64,000 nucleotides of DNA. Origin: Methylobacterium sp. Leaf117. Lineage in GTDB: Bacteria > Pseudomonadota > Alphaproteobacteria > Rhizobiales > Beijerinckiaceae. Below the pieces are notes generated by a model. The model was not told where the DNA came from. It was given only the letters and a program-made list of their open reading frames with translations, and made no database searches. The position numbers were made by a program, and so were the translations under genes. The stretch lies in NCBI RefSeq assembly GCF_001422985.1, contig NZ_LMNL01000012.1, positions 189,096 through 253,095 of the forward strand, read 5' to 3'. Positions 1 to 8,694 of this stretch are shown here, piece after piece (the first letter of the stretch is position 1; every line of letters starts with the position of its first letter).

Positions 1-11
1 CGCTGGTTCGC

Positions 12-377
12 CTAGTCGCGTCGGCTGCCGCCGGTGCCGGCGCGATCCTTGGCGGGCAGATGATCAAGAGGATTGGTCCGTGCGCCCGGTTTGGCGCCAG
101 CCGCGGTGATCACCGTGCCGGAGGAAATCGCGCTCGGCGGCGCGACCTGCCCGGTCGGCCGCGTGGCCGGAGCGGTTCCGTCGTTCGACGGCACGGTGGC
201 GGGTGTCGGCTGGTCGTTGGGATTGGCCACCGTCTGGGCCGCCGCGGGCCGCAGGCTGGCCGGGGTGATGAGCATCCCGACGGCACCCGACACAGCCAGA
301 CCGGCCAGGAACAGCGAGGTCACACCGGAACCGGCGCGGGGCCGAAAGGGCGGACGTGGGCACTTGATCGTCGTCAC
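12..377 (-). CDS. small exported or membrane-anchored hypothetical protein
   Basis: A 121-residue reading frame starting at GTG 377, with a GGAG Shine-Dalgarno about 8 nt upstream. Residues about 15-40 are hydrophobic (SLFLAGLAVSGAVGML) and are followed by an Ala-rich stretch resembling a signal-peptide cleavage region (PAAAQT). The rest is Pro/Thr/Ala-rich and low in complexity, typical of a secreted or periplasmic linker-like protein. I recognise no family. It lies downstream of uvrB on the same strand, about 110 nt away. The frame stays open upstream, but that part is read against the uvrB C-terminus and looks like a shadow, so the GTG start is preferred. Confidence 0.5.
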   Translation of the reverse strand: MTTIKCPRPPFRPRAGSGVTSLFLAGLAVSGAVGMLITPASLRPAAAQTVANPNDQPTPATVPSNDGTAPATRPTGQVAPPSAISSGTVITAAGAKPGARTNPLDHLPAKDRAGTGGSRRD

Positions 378-489
378 GGGCGGTCTCCGGGGCGATGGTC
401 TGAAGGTCTCAAACCAAGCCCCGGCGTCCCGAAGGGTTCCGGCCCCAGGGGCCACCATCGGCCAAGTCGACCGACAATCGCTCCGACGT

Positions 490-3333
490 TCAGCCGCGCT
501 TGCGCCCGCCGCCGCCCTTGTATTTGGGCTTCTGTCCGCCGAGTCCCTGCGTCGACCGTGCCTTCGGACGCTCCTGCCATTGCGGCGGCGCCGATCCGAC
601 CGGTAGTTCGCGGTCGGTGCCCGGCCCCATATTGTCGAGCGTCGGCTTCGCGATCCGGCTCTGCTTGGCCCCGAAGCGCCCGGCCTCGCGCTCCACGTCG
701 CCCTGTCGCGCCATGGGATCGTCCGAGACCAGGAGTTCCGTGGCCTGGAGGCGCTTGAGTTCGTCGCGCAGGCGTGCGGCCTCCTCGAAGTCGAGGTCGG
801 CGGCCGCGGTCCGCATCCGTTTCTCGAGGTCGGCCATGACCGCCTTGAGGTTGTGACCGATGGTGACGGCGTTCTTGGCGAGCCCCGTATCCACCTGGAC
901 ATGGTCGCGCTCGTAGACGCTGTCGAGAATGTCGGCGATTCCGCGCTTCACGCTCTGCGGCGTGATGCCGTGCTCCTCGTTGTAGGCGAGTTGCTTGGTG
1001 CGGCGGCGCTCGGTCTCGGCCATCGCCCGCTCCATCGAGCCGGTGATGTTGTCCGCATAGAGGATGCAGCGTGCATCGGCGTTGCGGGCGGCGCGCCCGA
1101 TGGTCTGCACCAGCGAGGTCTCCGAGCGCAGGAAGCCCTCCTTGTCGGCATCCAGGATGGCCACCAGGGCGCATTCCGGGATGTCCAGGCCTTCTCGAAG
1201 GAGGTTGATGCCGATGAGGACGTCGAACGCCCCCAGCCGCAGGTCGCGGATGATCTCGATGCGCTCCAGGGTGTCGATGTCCGAGTGCATGTAGCGGACG
1301 CGCACGCTGTTCTCGTGCAGGTACTCGGTCAGATCCTCGGCCATGCGCTTGGTCAGCGTCGTCACCAGCGTGCGGTAGCCGGCCTGCGCCACCTCGCGCA
1401 CCTCGCCGAGCAGGTCGTCGACCTGGGAGCGGGCGGGGCGGATTTCGATCACCGGGTCGACGAGGCCGGTCGGGCGGATGACCTGCTCGGCGAAGACGCC
1501 GCCGGTCTGCTCCATCTCCCACTTGGCGGGCGTGGCCGAGACGTGGATCGATTGCGGCCGCATCGCGTCCCATTCCTCGAACCGCAGCGGGCGGTTGTCG
1601 AGGCAGGAGGGCAGGCGGAAGCCGTACTCGGCCAAGGTCGCCTTGCGGCGGAAGTCGCCCTTGTACATGCCGCCGATCTGCGGAACCGTCACGTGGCTCT
1701 CGTCGGTGAAGACCAGGGCGTTGTCGGGCAGGTATTCGAACAGAGTCGGCGGCGGCTCGCCGGGCTTTCGTCCGGTCAGGTAGCGCGAATAGTTCTCGAT
1801 GCCGTTGCAGGCCCCGGTGGCCTCGATCATCTCGATGTCGAAGGTGCAGCGCTGCTCGATGCGCTGGGCCTCGATCAGGCGGCCCATCTTGGTCAGTTCG
1901 TCGACGCGCAGCTTGAGTTCGGTCTTGATGCCCTTGATCGCCTGCTGAAGGGTCGGGCGCGGCGTGACGTAGTGCGAATTGGCGTAGACCTTCACGAACT
2001 TCAGGTCGTTGATCTTCTTGCCGGTGAGCGGATCGAACTCGGTGATCGACTCGATCTCGTCGCCGAACAGCCCGATGCGCCAGCCGCGATCCTCCAAGTG
2101 GGCGGGCCAGAGTTCGATCACGTCGCCGCGCACCCGGAAGGTGCCGCGGGCGAAGTCGGACTGGATGCGCTTGTACTGGAGCGCCACCAGGTCGGCGATG
2201 AGCTGGCGCTGCTCGATCTTCTCCTCCAGCGACACGGTGAACGACATCGCCGTATAGGTCTCGACGGAGCCGATGCCGTAGATGCACGAGACCGAGGCGA
2301 CGATGATGACGTCGTCGCGCTCGAGCAGGGCGCGCGTCGCGGAATGGCGCATCCGGTCGATCTGCTCGTTGATCGACGATTCCTTCTCGATGAAGGTGTC
2401 CGAGCGCGGCACGTAGGCCTCGGGCTGGTAGTAGTCGTAGTACGAGACGAAGTACTCCACCGCGTTGTCGGGGAAAAAGCTCTTGAACTCGCCGTAGAGC
2501 TGCGCCGCCAGGGTCTTGTTCGGTGCCAGGATCAGGGCCGGGCGCTGCGTCGCCTCGATGATCTTCGCCATGGTGAAGGTCTTGCCGGAGCCGGTGACGC
2601 CCAGGAGCACCTGGTCGCGTTCCGCCTTCTTCACGCCGTCCACCAACTCGGCGATGGCGCGGGGCTGGTCGCCCGCCGGCTCGAACTCGGACTTGAGCGT
2701 GAAGGCCAAGCCGCCCTCGGATTTCTTCGGCCGGTCCGGCCGGTGCGGCACCCAGGTCTGGCCGTCGCGGAACAGCGGATTGCCCTCGGTGAGGAGGCGC
2801 GAAAGCGCATCCACCGTGGCCGAGACCCCGTCGGTGGCGAGGGAGCTGTCCCCATCATCCGCCAGACCTTCCGGCACCGGCCCGTCCTCGGGTGCGCGCA
2901 GGCCGAGGGCCTGGGCGAGGCGCGGGTCGACATCGGCCGCATCGCCCTGGGCGAACGTCGCCTGTGCGGCCTCGCCGAAGCCCATGCCGGTGGTCTTGTC
3001 AGGGGCGGGCGACTTGTCGGAACCGGCTGCCTTGTCCGAACCAAGTGCCTTGTCCGAACCGGCTGCCTTGCCGGCTGCCGCGTTGGCCTGCCCCTTGCGC
3101 GCGGCCGGCTTCTTGGGCTGGCCGGGACGGGGCGGGGCCGGCGGTTCGATGGCCGGAAGACGGTTGCGGTTCAGTGCCGGGCTGAGCAGGGCCGCCAGAT
3201 GCTCGTCGAGGGGCTGCAACTCGGGCTTCGACGCCTTCGAAGTGGCCCTTTGGGAATGGGACGTTCTGGCGCCCGCACGCTGGGCACTCGGGACCGGGTC
3301 GGACGCGTCGCGGGGCTTCTTCGAGATCGGCAT
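490..3333 (-). CDS. uvrB: excinuclease ABC subunit UvrB
   Basis: UvrB is the DNA-damage-verifying helicase-like subunit of nucleotide excision repair. It is loaded by UvrA and recruits UvrC. Walker A GVTGSGKT is at about residues 245-252. The Tyr-rich beta-hairpin [12 protein letters not shown] and the helicase motifs follow, and a C-terminal UVR motif (about 875-910, [20 protein letters not shown]) contacts UvrC. The protein is 947 residues from ATG 3333, against about 670 in E. coli. The excess is a roughly 210-residue Ala/Pro/Lys/Asp-rich N-terminal extension before the canonical start ([12 protein letters not shown]), plus a basic Gly/Lys/Arg tail. The extension contains an imperfect 18-bp repeat. 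ATG 3333 was chosen because upstream codons look non-coding; a further in-frame ATG exists at 3537. Confidence 0.96.
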   Translation of the reverse strand: MPISKKPRDASDPVPSAQRAGARTSHSQRATSKASKPELQPLDEHLAALLSPALNRNRLPAIEPPAPPRPGQPKKPAARKGQANAAAGKAAGSDKALGSDKAAGSDKSPAPDKTTGMGFGEAAQATFAQGDAADVDPRLAQALGLRAPEDGPVPEGLADDGDSSLATDGVSATVDALSRLLTEGNPLFRDGQTWVPHRPDRPKKSEGGLAFTLKSEFEPAGDQPRAIAELVDGVKKAERDQVLLGVTGSGKTFTMAKIIEATQRPALILAPNKTLAAQLYGEFKSFFPDNAVEYFVSYYDYYQPEAYVPRSDTFIEKESSINEQIDRMRHSATRALLERDDVIIVASVSCIYGIGSVETYTAMSFTVSLEEKIEQRQLIADLVALQYKRIQSDFARGTFRVRGDVIELWPAHLEDRGWRIGLFGDEIESITEFDPLTGKKINDLKFVKVYANSHYVTPRPTLQQAIKGIKTELKLRVDELTKMGRLIEAQRIEQRCTFDIEMIEATGACNGIENYSRYLTGRKPGEPPPTLFEYLPDNALVFTDESHVTVPQIGGMYKGDFRRKATLAEYGFRLPSCLDNRPLRFEEWDAMRPQSIHVSATPAKWEMEQTGGVFAEQVIRPTGLVDPVIEIRPARSQVDDLLGEVREVAQAGYRTLVTTLTKRMAEDLTEYLHENSVRVRYMHSDIDTLERIEIIRDLRLGAFDVLIGINLLREGLDIPECALVAILDADKEGFLRSETSLVQTIGRAARNADARCILYADNITGSMERAMAETERRRTKQLAYNEEHGITPQSVKRGIADILDSVYERDHVQVDTGLAKNAVTIGHNLKAVMADLEKRMRTAAADLDFEEAARLRDELKRLQATELLVSDDPMARQGDVEREAGRFGAKQSRIAKPTLDNMGPGTDRELPVGSAPPQWQERPKARSTQGLGGQKPKYKGGGGRKRG
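3011..3064. repeat. three tandem 18-bp units inside the uvrB extension
   Basis: Units at 3011-3028, 3029-3046 and 3047-3064 share the pattern GCCTTGTCCGAACCGGCT with a few changes. A degenerate fourth copy begins at 3065. On the coding strand they encode repeated K-A-x-G-S-D blocks in the disordered UvrB N-terminal extension. The 18-bp period keeps the frame. Confidence 0.8.
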
Positions 3334-3650
3334 CCCCTGAGTATGGTTCTTGCCCCCCCGTTGGGAAAGAGCCGCGCCCGGATGATCTGATCGCCCCTGC
3401 GGCTTGGCCCGCCGCAGCGGCCGATCCGGGGCGATTTGGCGCGCCTCCCCGGTGTCGCGTTGCCTCTGCGGGGATGCGGTGGCGTGAAAGCAGACGAGCG
3501 GATGCAGGGGTGGATCGCGGCCCGCAGGCGCAGCCAATTCCTCGACTCTCGGCCGGGGCGCGATAGATCTCGACGGAAACAGGATTTCAGCCCGAACGCC
3601 TGTCGACCGCTCCAGCGCCAGAAATCCCCGAATCGAACAGCGGACACCCC
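3334..3650. other. intergenic region between divergent uvrB and ankyrin gene
   Basis: About 317 nt separating the divergent uvrB and ankyrin-repeat genes; it must hold both promoters. It contains one GANTC (near 3541-3546). I looked for the alphaproteobacterial SOS box (GAAC/GTTC-N7-GTTC) in front of uvrB and did not find a convincing one. No other structure was recognised. Confidence 0.4.
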
Positions 3651-4187
3651 ATGGACCCCGACGCCCCGGCGAAACCCGAACTCGATGCGGACACCCTGGC
3701 CTTCGCCGGCCGGGTCTTCCAGTATGCCCGCATGGGTCATGCGGACGAGTTGGCCGAGCTGTTCGGCCAGGGTCTCCCGGCGAACCTATGCAACGACAAG
3801 GGTGACAGTCTGCTGATGCTCGCCGCCTATAACGGGCAGGCCGAGACCGCGCGGGTGATCCTGGAGAACGGCGGCGACCCCGAACTCGCCAATGTGCGCG
3901 GACAGACGCCGCTCGCCGGCGCGGCCTTCAAGGGCGACCTCGACATCGCCGGGCTTCTCCTCGCTCACGGGGCGCAGGTGGATGGCACGGGCGGCGGCAC
4001 GCGCACCGCCCTGATGACGGCCGCGATGTTCAACCGGACCGAGATGGTCGCGCTCCTGCTGCAGCACGGCGCCGACCCGGACCTGCGCGACGGCGCCGGG
4101 CTCACCGCCGCCGAGATGGCCCAGTCGATGGGGGCCGCCGACACGCCGCTGCAACTGGCCAAGGCTCGGCGCCCCGGCACCGCCTGA
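3651..4187 (+). CDS. ankyrin repeat protein
   Basis: A 178-residue soluble protein with at least three ankyrin repeats. Residues about 48-80 contain [20 protein letters not shown], about 82-112 contain [20 protein letters not shown], and about 116-148 contain [18 protein letters not shown]. Each ends in the usual G-A/G-D-P-x-L/D turn. It has no signal peptide or membrane segment, so it is probably a cytoplasmic protein-interaction module; the partner is unknown. It ends 41 nt before the PQQ dehydrogenase gene on the same strand and may be cotranscribed. The start ATG 3651 follows only a weak ribosome-binding site. Confidence 0.85.
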   Translation: MDPDAPAKPELDADTLAFAGRVFQYARMGHADELAELFGQGLPANLCNDKGDSLLMLAAYNGQAETARVILENGGDPELANVRGQTPLAGAAFKGDLDIAGLLLAHGAQVDGTGGGTRTALMTAAMFNRTEMVALLLQHGADPDLRDGAGLTAAEMAQSMGAADTPLQLAKARRPGTA

Positions 4188-4228
4188 AAGGCTGGCGAGC
4201 GCAACGTCGCTCCAGGGAGGAAACCCCG

Positions 4229-6043
4229 ATGAGACTCGCACGCCTGAGACTCGCACGCCTGAGACTCGCACGTCCGGCCGTCATGGCCGTCCTCCTCGCA
4301 GCGGCGACGCCCTGGCCGGCGGTGGCGGCCGACGATTGGCCGATGTTCGGCCGCGACCATACCAACCAGCACTTCTCGCCGCTGACCGGGATCGACCGCG
4401 GCAACGTGACGTCGCTGCGTCCGGCCTGGATCTTCCAAACCGGCATCACCGGGTATTTCCAGGCGGAACCGGTGGTGGTCGGGACGACGCTCTACGTCTC
4501 CACCACGCAGAATCACGTGGCCGCCCTCGATGCCCGCGACGGCCGGGTGCTGTGGACCTACACCCACAAGGCCCGCACCGAGAAGATCTTCGGCCCGCCC
4601 TCGAACCGGGGCGTGGCGGTCTCGGACGGCAAGGTCTTCGAGGCCACGATGGACGGGCGGGTGATCGCTCTCGATGCCGCAACCGGCAAGGTCCTGTGGG
4701 ACCACGAGGCGGTGCGCCCGGAGGAGGGTGAATCCGAGACCGCCTCGGCCTTGGCCGAGGGGCTGGGAGCCGGCACCGTGCAGGGGTCGAGCCGCCTCGG
4801 CTTCAAGATGCCGCCGCTGGTGGCCGACGGCCTCGTCATCGTGGGGGTGGCGGGGGCCGGCTACGGCCTGCACGTGGAAGACGCCAAGGGCGGCCTCGAC
4901 GGCGGCGCGGTGGTGGGCATCGAGGGCGGCTACGGCCGCCGCGGCTGGCTCGCCGCCTACGACGCCGCCACCGGAGCCGAGCGCTGGCGCTGGTACGTCA
5001 CCAAGGCGGACGGCTGGGAGGGGGATTTCTCCGCGACGACGCCGGACGGCGTCGCGCTTCATCGCGACATCGCGGCCGAGAAGGCGGCCGCCCCGATGCA
5101 CCGGGAGGCCTGGCGGGTCGGTGGCGGCTCCCTCTGGATGACGCCGGCCTACGACCGGGACCTCGGGCTGATCTATGTCGGCACCGGCAACCCGGCGCCG
5201 CAGAATTTCGGTCTCTCGCGCCCGGGCGACAACCTCTATACCATGAGCCTCGTCGCCCTCGACGTCCGCACCGGGCAGCTGCGTTGGTACTACCAGCAGG
5301 TCCCGCACGACGAGTGGGGCTACGACGTGGCGAGCCCGCCCTTCCTGCTCGACCAGCCGACCCCACAAGGGCCGGTCAAGGCCGTGGCGCAGGGCTCGAA
5401 GACCGGCTGGCTCTACGTCCACGACCGCTCAACCGGCAAGCTCCTGACGAAGTCCGCGCCGCTGATCGCGCAGAAGAACCTCTACGCCCCGCCGACCGAG
5501 GCCGGCACGGTGGTGAGCCCCGGCCCCCTCGGGGCGATCTCCTGGCACCCGGTCGCCTACGATCCGCGCGCCGGCACCGCCTTCGCGCAGGTCCGGCACG
5601 GGGCCACGACCTACGTGGTGAAGACCGTGCCGGCGGCCGGCGACCGCCCGGCGATCCGCTACACCGAGACGACCGAGGCCAAGGGCGAGCCCAGCTTCAG
5701 CACCCTGACGGCGGTGGACCTCGCCAAGGGCGGCGCGATCAAGTGGAGCGTGAAGGGCGGCAGCCGCCTCTCCGGCGGCACGCTGGCCACCGCCTCCGGC
5801 CTCATCTTCTCCGGCGAGGAGGACGGCCATCTCGATGCCCACGATGCCGGGACCGGCGCCGTCCTGTGGCGCTTCCAGTGCGGCGCGGGGATCGGCGGCC
5901 CGCCGATCACCTATGCGATCGAAGGCCGGCAATACGTCGCGGTGGCAGCCGGGGGCGCCTCCTTCACCAAGGGCTCGGGCTTCGGCACCGGCGACGCGCT
6001 GGTGGTGTTCGCGCTGCCGGACGGAGCGCCTGTTCGCCCGTGA
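4229..6043 (+). CDS. periplasmic PQQ-dependent dehydrogenase (quinoprotein)
   Basis: A 604-residue protein of the PQQ alcohol/methanol dehydrogenase-like beta-propeller family. The propeller W-motifs are visible as repeated D-x-x-T/D-G-x-x-x-W blocks (DARDGRVLW, DAATGKVLW, DAATGAERW, DVRTGQLRW, DAGTGAVLW). The family block GTGNPAPQN...RPGDN is followed by HDEWGYD. A signal peptide (residues about 16-34) predicts periplasmic location. No CXXCH haem motif is present, so it is not a quinohaemoprotein. The adjacent Cys-Cys pair typical of MxaF/XoxF is absent, so the substrate cannot be assigned. ATG 4229 has a strong AGGGAGG ribosome-binding site 8 nt upstream. The signal-peptide n-region is built from a threefold 15-bp repeat. 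Confidence 0.88.
   Translation: MRLARLRLARLRLARPAVMAVLLAAATPWPAVAADDWPMFGRDHTNQHFSPLTGIDRGNVTSLRPAWIFQTGITGYFQAEPVVVGTTLYVSTTQNHVAALDARDGRVLWTYTHKARTEKIFGPPSNRGVAVSDGKVFEATMDGRVIALDAATGKVLWDHEAVRPEEGESETASALAEGLGAGTVQGSSRLGFKMPPLVADGLVIVGVAGAGYGLHVEDAKGGLDGGAVVGIEGGYGRRGWLAAYDAATGAERWRWYVTKADGWEGDFSATTPDGVALHRDIAAEKAAAPMHREAWRVGGGSLWMTPAYDRDLGLIYVGTGNPAPQNFGLSRPGDNLYTMSLVALDVRTGQLRWYYQQVPHDEWGYDVASPPFLLDQPTPQGPVKAVAQGSKTGWLYVHDRSTGKLLTKSAPLIAQKNLYAPPTEAGTVVSPGPLGAISWHPVAYDPRAGTAFAQVRHGATTYVVKTVPAAGDRPAIRYTETTEAKGEPSFSTLTAVDLAKGGAIKWSVKGGSRLSGGTLATASGLIFSGEEDGHLDAHDAGTGAVLWRFQCGAGIGGPPITYAIEGRQYVAVAAGGASFTKGSGFGTGDALVVFALPDGAPVRP
4231..4275. repeat. three tandem 15-bp units in the dehydrogenase signal peptide
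   Basis: Units 4231-4245 and 4246-4260 are identical (GAGACTCGCACGCCT), and 4261-4275 differs at two bases. In frame they give the repeated RLARL n-region. Each unit contains a GACTC, a GANTC methylation motif, so three such sites sit at exact 15-bp spacing. Confidence 0.9.
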
Positions 6044-6114
6044 TCGGATGTGACATGACGGCGCGGGCGGCGCGCGGCTTGCGTGGGCCGCCCCTCGCAA
6101 CCAGAGACTGCACC

Positions 6115-6537
6115 ATGACGACCGACGCCGCCGAACCGCACCAGCCCGAGAATCGCGGGCCGCCGGTGGTCCGCACCATCGCCATGCCGGCCGATACCAA
6201 TCCGGCCGGCGACATCTTCGGCGGCTGGCTGATGGGTCAGATGGACCTGGCCGCCGGCAACATCGCGGCGCGGCGCTCGCGCGGGCGCTGCGCGACCATT
6301 TCGGTCGAGGCCATGACGTTCCACCGCCCCGTGATCGTCGGCGACGAGGTCAGCATCTACGCCTGGATCGTGCAGGTCGGCCGCACCTCGATGCGCATCC
6401 AGGTCGAGGTCTGGCGGCGCGAACGCGAGGGCGAAACGACCATGAAGGTGACGGAGGGGCTGTTCACCTTCGTGGCGATCGGCGCGGACCGCCGCCCCCG
6501 GGTGATTCCGACCGAGTCCGCATCGGTCCCAGCGTGA
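6115..6537 (+). CDS. acyl-CoA thioesterase (YciA-like hotdog fold)
   Basis: A 140-residue cytoplasmic hotdog-fold thioesterase, which hydrolyses acyl-CoA esters to free acid and CoA. The family signature NPAGDIFGGWLMGQMDLAAG spans about residues 31-50, with the catalytic-region Asp in it, followed by ATISVEAMTFHRPV and a third strand region. The length fits YciA-type enzymes. ATG 6115 lies 71 nt after the PQQ dehydrogenase stop. Its stop codon overlaps the GTG start of the next gene by 4 nt (GTGA), so the xylanase is probably translationally coupled to it. The frame is open far upstream, but that part is a shadow of the dehydrogenase. Confidence 0.88.
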   Translation: MTTDAAEPHQPENRGPPVVRTIAMPADTNPAGDIFGGWLMGQMDLAAGNIAARRSRGRCATISVEAMTFHRPVIVGDEVSIYAWIVQVGRTSMRIQVEVWRREREGETTMKVTEGLFTFVAIGADRRPRVIPTESASVPA

Positions 6538-7688
6538 ATCGGTCCGGCCGATCGCGGCGCGCAATGCTCGGCGGTGCGCTCGCGTCGGGCGGTGCCCTCA
6601 TCCTCGGCGAACGCCGCGCCTCGGCCGCCGCCCCGTCCTGGTCGGCCGACAGCCTCAACGCGGCGGCCGCCCGCACGGGCCTCGCCTACGGCGCGGCGGT
6701 GAACGGCGTGACCCTGCGCCAGAACCCCGCCTACGGGCGGGCGCTGGCGCGCGAGGCCGGCATTCTCGTGTCCGAAAATGCGATGAAGCTCACCTATGCG
6801 TGGCGGACGCCGGAGAACCTGGATCTCAGCTATGCGGACGAGGTCGTGGCCTTCGCGCGCGCCAACCGGCAACGCCTGCGCGGCCATACCCTGGTCTGGC
6901 ACGTGGGCCTGCCCGCCTGGGTCGAGGCCCGGCTCCGGGCCGGCGAGGGCGAGGCCTTCCTGCGCCGCTGGATCGACGCCATGGCGGGGCGCTATCGCGG
7001 CCGGATCGAGGCCTGGGACGTCGTCAACGAGATCTGCGGGCCGCAGGACGGACGCGCCGATGGGCTGCGGCGCACGCCCTGGCTCGATGCGCTCGGCCCC
7101 GGCTACGTCGATCTCGCCTTCCACCTCCAGCACGCCGTCGCGCCCGACGCGGCGGGGGTCTGGAACGAGAACGACCTCGAACTCGATGCCGACTGGATCG
7201 ACCAGCGCCGCGCCATGGTGCTGCGGACACTCGAGGGGATGCGCCGGCGCGGCGTGCCGATCCGCCGCCTCGGCCTGCAGGGTCACCTCTACGCCAAGCA
7301 TCCGCTGAACCAGGACAAGCTCCGGCGCTTCCTGGCCGAGGTCGCGGGCCTCGGGCTCGCCATCGAGGTGACGGAGTTCGACATCAACGACCGGACCTAC
7401 CCGGCCGATCTCCCGGCCCGCGACCGGGCCGTGTCCGACCTCGCCCGCCGCTTCCTCGACGTGGTGCTGGACGAGGCGGCGGTCCTCAACGTGCTGACCT
7501 GGGACATCACCAACCGCAACACCTGGCTGAACACCAACCCGGAGCGCCGGCGCGCGGACGGCCTGATGCAGCGCGCCCTGCCGCTCGATGAGGCATTCGC
7601 GCGGACGCCGCTCTGGTCGGCGATGCACCGGGCCTTCTCGGACGCGCCGGACCACCGCAAGGCCCGCGACGCCCTGCGCGGTGCGTGA
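6534..7688 (+). CDS. GH10 endo-1,4-beta-xylanase, Tat-exported
   Basis: A 384-residue glycoside hydrolase family 10 protein, expected to cleave internal beta-1,4-xylosidic bonds. The acid/base Glu is at about 166 (WDVVNE) and the nucleophile Glu at about 281 (VTEFD). HTLVWH (about 118) and GLQGHLY (about 247) are further GH10 blocks. The N-terminus has a twin-arginine signal (SRRAMLGGAL) followed by a hydrophobic segment and an Ala-rich cleavage region, so the enzyme is exported folded. The GTG start at 6534 overlaps the thioesterase stop; starting at the inner ATG 6564 would remove the twin arginine. It converges on an esterase gene only 3 nt away. Confidence 0.9.
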   Translation: MNRSGRSRRAMLGGALASGGALILGERRASAAAPSWSADSLNAAAARTGLAYGAAVNGVTLRQNPAYGRALAREAGILVSENAMKLTYAWRTPENLDLSYADEVVAFARANRQRLRGHTLVWHVGLPAWVEARLRAGEGEAFLRRWIDAMAGRYRGRIEAWDVVNEICGPQDGRADGLRRTPWLDALGPGYVDLAFHLQHAVAPDAAGVWNENDLELDADWIDQRRAMVLRTLEGMRRRGVPIRRLGLQGHLYAKHPLNQDKLRRFLAEVAGLGLAIEVTEFDINDRTYPADLPARDRAVSDLARRFLDVVLDEAAVLNVLTWDITNRNTWLNTNPERRRADGLMQRALPLDEAFARTPLWSAMHRAFSDAPDHRKARDALRGA

Positions 7689-7691
7689 CGC

Positions 7692-8600
7692 TCAGCGGGC
7701 GATCATCCGGGCCTGCTGCGGCCGGTCGCCCGCGTGCTGGCGCAGGAAGGCCGCCATCTCGGCAAGCTCCGGGGCCTTGGAGCGGAAGGTCACCGACAAG
7801 GCCAGCAGGGTGTCGGCGTGGTCGAGACCGGCATAGATGCGCTCCTGCACCGGCACCCGGGCGTCGCGAAGGCGGGCAGCGAGGTTGCGGGTGTTGGACG
7901 GCCGCACGGTGGTGTCGCCGTCGCCGCTGGCGAGGAAGGCGGGCGGGGAACGCGGACCCGCGAAGGTGATGGGTTGGGTCGCCGCCTTGTCGGGGGCCTC
8001 ACCGAACAACTCTGTGGCGGTGCCGGCATCCAGCGGCAGGAAATCGTAGGGACCGGACAGGCCCGCGACGGCACGGATCACGCGCGGATCGACGCCGGCC
8101 CGGCGCAGGTAGCTGGGATTCACCCCGAGCATCACCGCGTTGTAGGCCCCGGCGGAATGTCCCGCGAGGACGATCCGGCGCGGGTCCCCACCATAGGCGG
8201 CGATGTTCTGCTCGACCCAGGCCACGGCCTGCGCGCCATCGTCGAGGAAATCGGGGAAGCGGACCTCCGGATAGAGACGATAATCCGGCAGCACCGTCAC
8301 GAACCCCTGGGCGGCCAGCGCCTGCCCGACGAAGGCATAATCTTCCTTCGAGCCATTCTTCCAGGAGCCGCCATAGAAGAAGACCAGCACCGGTGCGCCG
8401 GCCGCGCCCGCAACCGGCGTGAACACGTCGAGGCGCTGGCGCGGATGCGTCCCGAACGCCGCGTTCTTCAGGCTGAGACGGCCGCCCTGGTCTCGGGGTC
8501 CGATCGCGTCGAAGAAGGCGAGGGGCGAGCAGGCCGTGATCCCGATCGCGACGAGCGCGAGAGCGGCAAGGCTGGCAAGGACGGCAAGGACCCGGGTCAT
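7692..8600 (-). CDS. lipoprotein alpha/beta hydrolase (esterase)
   Basis: A 302-residue alpha/beta hydrolase of the BD-FAE/acetylesterase type. The nucleophile elbow GHSAG has Ser at about 149; the oxyanion-hole region is FFYGGSWKNGS (about 74-84), and DYRLYPE follows. A lipoprotein signal peptide ends in ITAC with Cys at about 24, so it is probably membrane-anchored on the periplasmic side. The substrate is not determined. The tail-to-tail xylanase makes a hemicellulose ester plausible, but that is inference. ATG 8600 has AGAGAG just upstream. Confidence 0.82.
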   Translation of the reverse strand: MTRVLAVLASLAALALVAIGITACSPLAFFDAIGPRDQGGRLSLKNAAFGTHPRQRLDVFTPVAGAAGAPVLVFFYGGSWKNGSKEDYAFVGQALAAQGFVTVLPDYRLYPEVRFPDFLDDGAQAVAWVEQNIAAYGGDPRRIVLAGHSAGAYNAVMLGVNPSYLRRAGVDPRVIRAVAGLSGPYDFLPLDAGTATELFGEAPDKAATQPITFAGPRSPPAFLASGDGDTTVRPSNTRNLAARLRDARVPVQERIYAGLDHADTLLALSVTFRSKAPELAEMAAFLRQHAGDRPQQARMIAR

Positions 8601-8694
8601 GCATCTCTCTGTTGGCGCGCGTGCCCCCCTGTGACAGGGCTGGCGCGGCGGATTCATGGCGCGATTGGGACGCCGGAGCGGTGCAGCGCCCCGA

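Noticed and set aside
853..3390. A long plus-strand open frame opposite uvrB
   Set aside because: The minus strand encodes a clear UvrB; the plus frame has no family and matches high-GC antisense shadow behaviour.
3334..3650. An SOS (LexA) box for uvrB
   Set aside because: I found no GAAC/GTTC-N7-GTTC pattern close to the uvrB start.
4229..6043. A quinohaemoprotein or MxaF/XoxF-type methanol dehydrogenase
   Set aside because: No CXXCH haem motif and no adjacent Cys-Cys pair are present, and no mxa/xox partner genes are adjacent, so only a generic PQQ dehydrogenase call is made.
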